From NCBI RefSeq assembly GCF_036417845.1, contig NW_027118693.1, forward strand, positions 2,552,001-2,616,000: a DNA stretch of 64,000 bases. Reading direction: 5' to 3'. Made by a program: the position numbers and the translations under genes. How positions within the stretch are numbered: the first letter of the stretch is position 1; every line of letters begins with the position of its first letter. The stretch is from Apteryx mantelli (Eukaryota; Chordata; Aves; Apterygiformes; Apterygidae). Positions 55,095 through 64,000 of the stretch are shown piece by piece. The notes under the pieces are model-generated. The model had not been told where the DNA came from. It did not search any database and worked only from the letters and a program-made list of their open reading frames with translations.

Positions 55095-56689
55095 AAACTG
55101 AGAAAACCGAGGAAGGCATCGGTGTTGCAGGGACTGACCATGACTTGCTCAAATCCATCCTCCCATGATGTTTCTGTTAGCAGTTCCCTCTCCTTCCCTG
55201 CCCACCTCTACTGCCTAGAGCTGTCCCTGCTGGGAGCTGTTTCTCTGTCCCAATGTCTTTTTGCGGTTGCTGCTCACAGACCCCATTCCAACCTCTGTGT
55301 GCCCACTTCTGCCCTACAGAGACCTCCCACAGGCAGGGCACTGCCCAGAGGCATCTCCATGCTTTCAGGTGCTAAGGAGCAGGTCAGACAAACCCTGATG
55401 AGGCCAGCAAAGGGGAAGCTGGTGTTGTCTATAGACAAAGGGATGGGTGAAGGCACTTTCAGAAGATCCTAGCAGACCCCTTGACTGCTCACTGAAACTG
55501 TTAATAAGTCTCAGTCCCTTGTCCAAAGCTCACAGCTCCCTTTCCATTTTCTCCTTGCCAGGCGGTAGGAAACTAAAAGCACCATCTCAGGAAACTGGCT
55601 TCTCCTTCAGGAAAACCCTGCATTTGCCTTCCTCTTGAAAAGTCCCCTCTGAAAGTCCTGTGCAAGAGCTGGAGCTGTGAGCAGTCCTGACCCACGCAGC
55701 ACTCTCTCAGCAGGAGAATGAACCTGCCCTGCTGGGGGTCCATCCTCCTACCCAGAGCTGCTCCCTGCAGCACTGTGGGGAGTTGTCCAGGCAGGCTGAG
55801 TGCTGACCCTTGCAGGTGGCAGAGTCACTGCCCTGGGCACACAGCACCCTGGGGCGCAGGGACACTGCTCTGAATTACAGCCCTGGGCAGACCTGTGTGC
55901 ACACCCTGGCTTCACCCCCCTGCAGCGTCCCTGGGAGAAGGCAGCTGGATGCCCTGTCCCAGTGATGGTGTGGGAGGGAATCCCTGCTATGAATGATCTC
56001 CTCCTCCTCAACCCTGGAGAAGCCAGGAGAGTGACCCTGCCAGGAATCTCAGGAGTGTTGTCCTTCAGCCAGAGACTTACCATGCAAAGGGCTGTGAAGA
56101 TTTCTCCCACAAATGAGCTCTCCTCTGCCTTCCCGCTCCAGACTGCCTTTCACATCTCTCGGTCTTGTCTCATCGCATGTCAGAAAGAGCAGGCAGTGCC
56201 CGGAGCCCTGCCGCTCTTTGCAGAGGAGCTGCTCCTGGACGCAGCTATCTCTTGGCAGTGCTGCCCCGTTGCCATGAACTCCCTGCATCCAGGAACCCGG
56301 CCACGCTCAGGAGCTGAGGCCCAGCAGAAGGTGTGATTTTCTCTGTCCCTTGTGCTCCCTGCTCCTGGGAAATGTTCACTGAGGCAGACCAAAATAATCA
56401 TCCATGATCCCTCTCTAAACAATGGAGAGAGACCAGTTAGAGTATTGCAGTTTGTCTCATCAGAGGATGGTTATCTAGGAGAGTTGGAAATGTCCCACTC
56501 TAGATGCCCCTATTCCCATCTCTTAGCTAGGCAGGACACCTCGGCAGGGGCAAGACAGGAGTTCATTTTCCCACACTTCAGGTATTGATCAGATGAGTCA
56601 ATCTAGGCATCTCCTGCTGGTTTAAAGCCCCTGGGATGGAGTGGGACTCAGATCCCTCCCATGAGCTCTGCAAAAACACTGGAGGTGGG
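54922..56689. other. Palindrome spacer
   Basis: 1.77 kb between the big arms. It contains the inner inverted repeat and about 1.2 kb of unique-looking DNA (55,485-56,689). No gene is supported. The frame at 55,800-56,336 (178 codons) has no domain. Confidence 0.7.
55310..55484 (-). repeat. Inner inverted repeat, right
   Basis: Partner of 54,920-55,094, separated from it by about 215 bp. Confidence 0.9.
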
Positions 56690-57545
56690 ATCCTCCGTGC
56701 CAAAGCTGAAGTGAGCACAACAGAGATGTCTGCATGCGAGCTCCTTGGCTAAGCTCCCATTATAATCAGCGGAGATGAAGGGTGGGAGTCAGCTGGTCAC
56801 CCACTACTACTTGGTGAAATTTGAAGAGACAGAGGTGGTCCAAGGCATGTTCCAGTGTCTGCTTGCTCTGATGGAGCAACTATGAGACCTCTATCCTTCT
56901 AGAGCATCAGGTGGGGGCCAGGTGGGGAATTTCCTTGGTCATCTGAACAGTAGAAGCCTCACAGTGCTAGGTGTCCCCTCACTCTGAACCTGAGAAACAT
57001 GCAGATCCCTCCATTATAAACAGCTGATGTATTTCAGTGCAGACACTCGATTCAGTGACATAATATTAGGCCTGCAGTGCCCTGTCCAATGCCTGGGGTG
57101 TCCAGCACAACCGCACGTTTCTAGCAGATCCAGCATGGGACCTAGAGGAAAACCATGCCCTTTTGGAGTGTTTGCTCAGGAAGTGTCCCAGGGCACCTCG
57201 GGTTTCCTACCTTTGCCCGAATAACTGAATCCCACCACTGCATTTGGGCAAAGTCTGTACCATCTACATCCAAGCATGCTGCATAGATGGGAGGCACATC
57301 ACACCAAGGTCTCCACTCATGTCGCTGCAGGCTGTCCCAGCTCAGGGACTTCTTCATTGGCACCTTGTCCTGCCTGGACATCAGTTCACCTCTGCCACAG
57401 GCCCCAAGGTGCTGCAGATTCAGCTTGGGCAGCAACCCCCTCTCCTGCCATTCCTGCACGGCCCAGCCCTGTTTCGCCATGGCCTTGGGTACTAGACAGT
57501 TTGCCATCTCAGTGGGAACCTCCTTTCACCACTACGTTGCCACCT

Positions 57546-58810
57546 GCTATCTATGCCAGCATGTCTCTGCTCTGAAGTAGAGCCATTGCACACACAGTGT
57601 CCTTGGCCCTTGGTCACAGGTTTCCCCATGACCAATCTGTGCTTTGTGCCACAGCTGAGGCTCTGCAGCCCAAACAGACACAAGTGCATGCAGCTTGGGG
57701 CACAGCAGGAGGCACTGGAGACACACAAGCTGTCACAGGGCTGCCACATGGTTGGAATAACTGAGATGTGGTGGGTTCACTCGCACGACTGGAGGGCTGC
57801 GATAGTAGGGTACAAGTTCTTCAGGGGAGACCAAGGCAGAGGATGAGGAGGCGCCCTTTGTGTGAAGGCACAGCTCAGATGTATGGAGCTCTTCCATGGG
57901 ACAGACAAGGGGAGGCAACTCTGAAGGGCAGGGTAGCTCGGGAGAGCCAGCAGGTCTTTTAGGACAGCATCCACCAAGCACAAGAATGGTCCATCCTGAT
58001 ACTCAGTTAAACTAGTAGACATCTCAGGAGACCAGCTTGGCTGAAGAGGGAACTCATGCCTGAGCTCCAGTGCAATAAGGCAGCATATGGGAATGGGAAG
58101 GAGGGAGAAACTGCAAAGGAGGAATTCAGAAATATTGTCCAGTGAAGTAGGGATGGTGTTAGGGAAGCCAAAGCTCCCGTGGGATTGACACTTGCAGGGA
58201 TGTCAAGAGCATGAAGAAGAGCTGCTACTGCTTCAGCTGCAGTAAAAGAATGCAAAGGAAAATGTGGGCTCACTGCTGAATGGGGCAGGGAATCTAGTAG
58301 TAGCAGAGGTAGATAGATCTGAGGCACTCAATGCATTCTTGGCTTCAGTCTTCACCAAGAAGGTCTCCTGGGTCGTAGCACCTAGAGACAGAACTCCAGA
58401 GGGGAAAAGTGACCAGCAGTGGATGAGGTCTGAGCGAGGGATTACTTGCAAGAACTCAACCCATACAAGTCTAAGGGACTGGATGGGTGGCATCAGAGGG
58501 CATTGAGAAAGCTGGCTGCTGTCCTAGCAAGGCTGCTCTCTATCATTTCTGAAAGGTTGTGGAGATGAGGGGAGGTCCCAAAGAGCTGAAAAAGGGCTGT
58601 TGTGCCCATCCTCAGAAAAGGCCACAAGGACAACCCGGGGAGCTACAGGCTGTTCAGCCTCACTTTGGTGAGCAATGTGTCATGGAGCAAATGCTCTCGG
58701 ACCATAGTTCTTGGCTCATGCAGGGTGTCTCTGCTGCAGCGCAGGTTGCCTTCAGACCACAGTATCTCAGAGGTGTACCCTCTGGGAATGGAGCGCCTCC
58801 TTCCAAGGGT
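57546..58810 (+). mobile_element. CR1 fragment, endonuclease to mid-RT (right arm)
   Basis: Mirror of 52,795-54,062, with the same frameshifts and a few substitutions (for example WWVHSHDW against WWVHSRDW). The shared damage shows that the CR1 was already broken before the palindrome formed. Confidence 0.85.
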
Positions 58811-58815
58811 CTCTC

Positions 58816-59463
58816 GTCCTGCCAAGGGCAGCACAGAGAAGATTCTGGCTCCACCTTCTTTAGTCCCTCCCGTCAGATGCTTATAAACCTTGATACGAGC
58901 CTTTTCTGAGCCTTTTCTTCTCCAGGCTAAACAATTCCAAGTCTCGCAGACTCTCCACATGAGAGACATGCTCCAGTCCCTTAATCATCTTTGTGGCCCT
59001 TTGCTGGACTTGCTCCAATATGTCCACGTGTCTCCTGTACTGGGGAGCCCAGAACTAGACACACCAGTCCAGAAGTGGTCTCAGCAGTGCTGAGTAGAGG
59101 GGGAGGATCACCTCCCTCGACCGGCTGGCAATGCTCTTCCTAAGGTAGCCCAGGATACCATTGGCTTTTGCTGCAAGGGCACATTGCTGGCTCACGGTCA
59201 ACTTGGTGTTCACCAGGACCCCCAGGTCCTTCTCTGCAGAGCTGCTCTCCAGCTGGGGGGCACCCAGCCTGTACTGGTGCATGGGGTCATTCTTCCCCAG
59301 GTCAAGGACTTAGCATTTTCCTTTCCTGAACTCCCTGAGGTTTCTCTCTGCCCTTTTCTCCAGCCTGTCAAGATCACTCCGAATGGCAGGGCAACCATCT
59401 GGTGTATCAGCCACTCCTCCCAGTGCTGTATCATCAGCAAACTTGCTGAGGGTGCACTCCTGA
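58816..59463 (-). mobile_element. CR1 fragment, 3' part of ORF2 (right arm)
   Basis: Mirror of 52,143-52,794, with the same internal stops. Confidence 0.88.
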
Positions 59464-62400
59464 ACTCAAGGGCATGGGACAGAGCTTTGTAAGCTCCTGA
59501 TACGGTTATCCTCCTCCAGGAAATGGTCTTCTGGTTGGACAGCAAAGTCCTCTTGGCAGGCCAGTGTCTCTGCAGTTTCCTTCTCCCAAGGGGGACCAGG
59601 GAGATGCCATGACTTTCTCTGGGTCAAGCCCCAGCCCCTGCTGCAGAGACACGTGGCCTGGAAGACCTTAGAGCCAGCCTCCAGGTACACAGAGCAGCAG
59701 GAAGTCAAGCTTCCAGCTTCTGGTTGAAAGACGATTCATGCTCAAAGCTAAGAGGTGCAGGAACCATTTGAAGCACAAGGACAGCAGTTGCCTCAATGAT
59801 GAAAGCTTCACACTTGCTTTACAGGCAGTGAACAAAATGAAGAAAACCCTAGCTGATTAGTTCAGTACTGAGCTCCACCTCTTGGTCACTTCCTTGGGTG
59901 TCACGGGCCCTCCTCCTGCTCCTCACCCACTTCTGTCTACCAAAAGCTCTCCTAAGCCTCCTCCACTCTTTCTGTCTCCCCATCACATTCCCCAGAGCCC
60001 TTTGGACCCCTTGTCCCCCTGGTTTGGTCCCATGGGGAAGGAGGGGTCCCAGCATCACTTGTGTGCACCCCTGTGCACCCAGAGCTGTTAGCTGCGGTGG
60101 CTGGTGCTTCCCACCACCCAGCAGCACCAGCCCTGACCCCAGGAGATGGCTGTGGTGGTGCCAAATGCTCCCACAACTGGGGTCACATCTGGAGCATTGC
60201 TCCAGGTGTGGTTGGAGACTGGCCCAGCAGAGACCCTCACCAGGAACAGCTGCTCTCTCTTCAACCTTACAGTTACAGAAGGATGCTGAGTGTGGATAAA
60301 ATGCCACCCTGACTGGTGTACATGACCACACTCACTAGAGACAGGTGGATATATTTCATAAGGACAATTACTCATAGCACACATTCTTCAGAATTCCTTC
60401 ACGCAAACCCTTTGCAAGCAAAGTGCTGTGGTCAAAATGGATCCCAAGATGCAGGAAGACTGGCCAAATGTCTCTGTGCATCAACCCTACACGAGGTGAT
60501 ACATCAGCTGGAAACACAATGACATGGGTACATGCTTCCTGAAAGACTGGTGAGGAAATTGAGGGGACACTGGGCTACTCCAGCCACTCCTCTGCACCCC
60601 CTGGATGTATTGGAAAATGAAGAAATGGGTTGAAACAAGAAGAGATCTAGAGCCCAGCTTAAAGAGAAACAGGGTCAAATAGTCCCCTGGGAACACTGGA
60701 GTTCAGTAACAAGCCTATGGGCAGAGGCTTGTGCTCTGCTGGGGCTGTCCACACTGAGTACAAAGGAGGTGGACTAAGAGCCTGCCTGTACTCAGGGGAA
60801 GGGAAAGCCTTGCTCAGTGTCACCACGGATGAGATTGCTCTCACTGAACTTCAGGTGAACAATTCAGAGGTGCCTAGTCCTAACCTAGATGCATTAAGAT
60901 GGTAAGAGAGGTCTGCATTATGTTGGCAGTTATAACTCTGAACCCTCAGGTTCACACTTCCTTTTGGAGGGGTAGAAGATAGTCAGGTGGCCCTTAGGAA
61001 CCAATGTCTCACCCCTGAAGAGCTCCCAGAGGTCTGCAATGAAGATGCCTACATGTCAGTCTGTCACTCAAGCCTCCCTCTGCCCTTAGAGAGGAGGAAT
61101 CTGTTCCTCTCCTCTCCTTTAGAAATCCATTTTGTGAAAAGTTGAATCATGTCCTAAACTCCACTGACTAACCTAAGGCAACCTAAGGTGTCTACCTCTT
61201 GAACATTTAAAATCTATCCTTTCGATGTCCAACATTAGAAAGATAAGGCAGGGAGTGTGACAGTAGCTCCACAGAAACTGCTTTCACAGATTACATTTCT
61301 TGATAGCACTTTTAAAGATTTGCTGTTTCTCTCTCTTAGGCTGCCTCACAAAATGGATCTACATTTCTGCAGGGATTAGGTCACCTGGGTACCAGCTATC
61401 ATTTTAATTAATGTCCTGTCACCCTCTCAGACCGACTCTGCTGAGGAGCATCTCAGGAAAGCACAGGGGACCGTGATTCTTCAGGGAATACCAAAGGGCT
61501 TTGGGTGGTTTTACTTGAAAGGAAAAAAAAAATCAGAGCTTACTTCTGTCTGGCAGCCCAGTGCATCAGAACAAACGGCATTAGCAGCTGACTCAAAGAG
61601 GCTCTGCAAGAACCTTGAAATGAGACATGCCAGATTGTTCTCTCAAGGTTGTGGGAGGAGAGGGAAGGAGATGATGGTCTGCAGAAATTCTGCTGGCCTT
61701 CTATTTCCCCTTGACAGTGTTTCCTGCACATAGATTAATGTAAGTAACTGCTTTGCTGCATTTCACCTCATTTTTCTTTGATTCTTATTGTTGTTGTTGT
61801 TGAGTTCCTAGACTGCCTGCCTGCCTGCCTGCCTGTGACTGTCCCCCTTTGCCTGTGATATTTCTCAGGCAATGAGACCTTGCTGATCAGTCTGCGTCTA
61901 TGTGCCTGGGTCTCTGCCCCTTCTTCTGCTTTAGCTTGTTGGCCAGGTCCAGCTAAGCAGCACAGAGTAGTACTGTTCTCTCTTTTGGGCTTATACAAGT
62001 TCTGTGAGCAAAAGCGGCAGGATGGAAAGGAAATGGTCTACATAGGGGTAGACTGTCCTGAGAGGACTGCATAGAGAATTCAACATCTTCAAGAGCTCGG
62101 GTAATGAATTCAGGACCGACTCCACATCAAACCAAGCTTCATTTTTTCCAGTGTTCACAGAAAAAAAAAAAAAGTCTTTTGGGTTTCTGTTTGTTATTTA
62201 TTTGTTTTACAAGATAGGGCGCTTATTTTTTTTTATCCCCAACTGATGAAATCCCCTACTTATCTTTTTATCTCCTAGGATTTTCTTTTTTTTCTTTCTC
62301 TCTCCTTTGTATTACTTGTATTACTTTTTTATTTTTCCTTCTGATGGCCAGCATGTTTTATCAAAACCATTTCTCAGCAAGAAAGATTGCTGCAACTGAA

Positions 62401-63024
62401 GAAAAATCTGGTTATAAAGATTTCTGCTCTATAGGGAATAGTTCAAGCTTGGAGGGAAAGACCACAGTTTTAATCATAGAATATTTGTCTTCCCTCTTTT
62501 TGGCTTTGTCCCTCCTATTACCTTTATTTCCCAGTGGCCTCCTCCTTTATCACCATCCTCTTTCTGCTTTCTCTCCATTCCTTACCCAAACAAAAAGTTA
62601 ATGTCACTTTGAAGAGATGTTTTATCTTTCTCCAGGATGCATTTTATCTCATCCGAAAATACAGATTTAAGATAGACTAGAGAAAGAATGACTGAGAAAT
62701 GTCTATTTTTTTCTCCATTGGCTATAAAAGGACACTTGAGTAAGGAGCTCAAATGCAAAAACTTATATATTGTTAATAGTGGATTCCTACTCTAACCTAG
62801 AAACTGTTTGTTGTTACTGTTTGAAATGGTGTCTCCTTGCTCTATGTTGTTTCTCCTTGCCTCTCCTATCTTCTCTGTTTTCCTTACAGACTTTTTGTGA
62901 GTAACCACATGCATCTCTTTCATTACACTACATTTCTCTACCTGTCTCCATTCCCTCTAACCTTCTGAGGAATTCTTTCCTCCGCTCACCATCTTCTGTT
63001 ACTCACTGCAGCTCAGTTGCAGAT
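59464..63024. other. OR 5' flank and unassigned DNA in the right arm
   Basis: Mirrors 48.58-52.14 kb. No independent gene is supported. A pyrimidine tract near 62,281-62,340 and A/T-rich sequence precede the OR. Like the left copy, it may include an unseen 5' exon. Confidence 0.45.
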
Positions 63025-63972
63025 ATGTTGAACCATACGACTGTCACAGAGTTCCTTCTCTTGGGCTTCCCCTCCCTCCACCATCAGGAGTACCTAATAG
63101 CAATCATTTTCCTGGCTTCCTACCTGGTGATCTTAGTTGGAAACCTGCTGATCATTGCCCTCATTCTTTCTGACCGAGACCTCCACAGACCTATGTACTT
63201 TTTCCTCTGCAACCTCTCCTCTTTGGAGATCTTCATCACTACATGCATCATACCCAAAACAGTAGCAAGCTTGTTGATGGGCAACAAAGCCATCTCCTAC
63301 CCAGCTTGCTTAACTCAGTTCTATTTTTACTCCTTCTTTGGCATCATCGAGTTTGTCCTTCTGGCTGTCATGTCCTACGACCGTTATGTGGCCATATGCT
63401 ACCCTCTTCAGTACCCCATGCTCATGAACAGTCAGCTTTGTGTTCAGCTCCTGTTGGGATCATGGACTGCAGGCTTCGTGTGCGCCACTGTCCCCACTGT
63501 CCTAGTTGCCAGGCTGCCCTTCTGCAATGCCAGTCGTATTGACCACTTCTTCTGTGACGGCGTGCTTTTGATCAAGTTGGCCTGTGCAGAAACACAGATT
63601 GTGGAGCTGATAGGTTTCATGATCTTTTCCATCATCCTCCTTGGCTCACTGGTCATGACAGCAATGTCCTACCTATACATCATTAACACCATCCTTAGGT
63701 TGCCCTCAGCTTCGTCGAGGAACAAGGCATTTTCTACATGCTCCTCTCACTTCACCATTGTCATCTTGGGCTATGGTAGCTGCATCTTCCAGTATATGCG
63801 GCCTTCAAGTCACCACACTTCCTATAACAAAATGGTGGCCCTGCTCAACACAATGATAACTCCTCTGATGAGCCCCTTTATTTTCAGCCTGAGGAACGAG
63901 CAGATGAAGAAGGCTCTCAAGGTGGGCTTGAAGAGAAGTGTGATAATCTCCAGAAAATGTTTTTCCTTCTGA
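63025..63972 (+). CDS. Olfactory receptor, right palindrome copy
   Basis: 315 residues, intact, same start as its twin (MLNHTTVTEF). All OR motifs are kept, including MSYDRYVAICYPLQY, FFCDGVLL and KAFSTCSSHF. The N-terminus to TM2 and TM6 to the C-terminus are almost identical to the left copy. TM3 and, above all, TM4 to TM5 carry most of the roughly 28 amino-acid differences. In 63,468-63,645 I count 16 replacement codons and one silent change. The ORF ends 28 bp before the window edge. Divergent transcription of the two copies outward from the palindrome is expected to be impossible: they point away from the centre, left copy leftward and right copy rightward. Confidence 0.95.
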   Translation: MLNHTTVTEFLLLGFPSLHHQEYLIAIIFLASYLVILVGNLLIIALILSDRDLHRPMYFFLCNLSSLEIFITTCIIPKTVASLLMGNKAISYPACLTQFYFYSFFGIIEFVLLAVMSYDRYVAICYPLQYPMLMNSQLCVQLLLGSWTAGFVCATVPTVLVARLPFCNASRIDHFFCDGVLLIKLACAETQIVELIGFMIFSIILLGSLVMTAMSYLYIINTILRLPSASSRNKAFSTCSSHFTIVILGYGSCIFQYMRPSSHHTSYNKMVALLNTMITPLMSPFIFSLRNEQMKKALKVGLKRSVIISRKCFSF

Positions 63973-64000
63973 GGAGAGATTTTGTATGTGGAAGGAAAAC

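Larger units (their letters stand above)
56690..64000. repeat. Right arm of the large palindrome
   Basis: Reverse complement of 47,602-54,921. It continues past the window end, so the true arm is longer. It starts at GATCCTCC (56,690), pairing with GGAGGATC (54,914-54,921). Confidence 0.97.

Noticed and set aside
47602-64000. Palindrome as a pure assembly duplicate of one locus
   Set aside because: The arms differ by clustered substitutions, several indels and an OR patch with many replacement changes, which an assembler fold-back of one sequence would not create. An allelic mis-join cannot be wholly excluded.

Overview
The window looks like a piece of a bird genome. It carries CR1 LINEs with a 3' end made of repeated ATTCTGTG-type octamers, a gammaretrovirus-like endogenous retrovirus, a CpG-island promoter, intron-containing gene fragments and intact single-exon olfactory receptor (OR) genes. 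CR1 alone would also allow a crocodilian or turtle. The species cannot be named from the sequence.

Layout. 1-9.8 kb: an OR6-like receptor on the minus strand (3731-4684), then a decayed OR (6385-6944) and a probable old LTR (about 8.0-8.9 kb). 9.9-14 kb: a GC-rich interval with a CpG-island promoter (about 13.08-13.9 kb). Its CCAAT-box core is repeated in inverted orientation about 3.5 kb upstream. 14.8-25.7 kb: a tandem-repeat domain. Degenerate units of about 80 bp on its flank grade into a homogeneous array of about 70 units of 65 bp (20.4-24.9 kb) with higher-order periods of 5, 7 and 9 units. A young CR1 and a solo LTR have inserted there, each with a readable target-site duplication. 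27.5-31.1 kb: four plus-strand exons with matching splice phases give the 3' part of a protein-coding gene that I do not recognise. 36.1-42.6 kb: a complete but defective provirus on the minus strand (two LTRs, PBS, PPT, gag, pro, pol, deleted env). It is followed by an inverted, truncated second copy of the satellite and its flank (42.6-43.5 kb) and a CR1 ORF2 fragment (43.5-44.8 kb).

47.6 kb to the window end: a large palindrome. The arms are about 7.3 kb each (47,602-54,921 and 56,690-64,000, running off the window) around a 1.77 kb spacer that itself holds a smaller inverted repeat. Each arm carries one intact OR gene and the same pair of opposed CR1 fragments. The arms are nearly identical by eye except around and inside the OR genes, where the differences cluster in the ligand-binding half and mostly change amino acids.

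The genes do not form a pathway. The common theme is duplication: receptors copied by inversion, a satellite that expands and is copied elsewhere in inverted orientation, and transposons that date these events. The least explained items are the four-exon gene, the open frame at 28.74-29.09 kb, the tRNA-T-arm-like tandem repeats in the proviral leader, and the mismatched flanks of the provirus.
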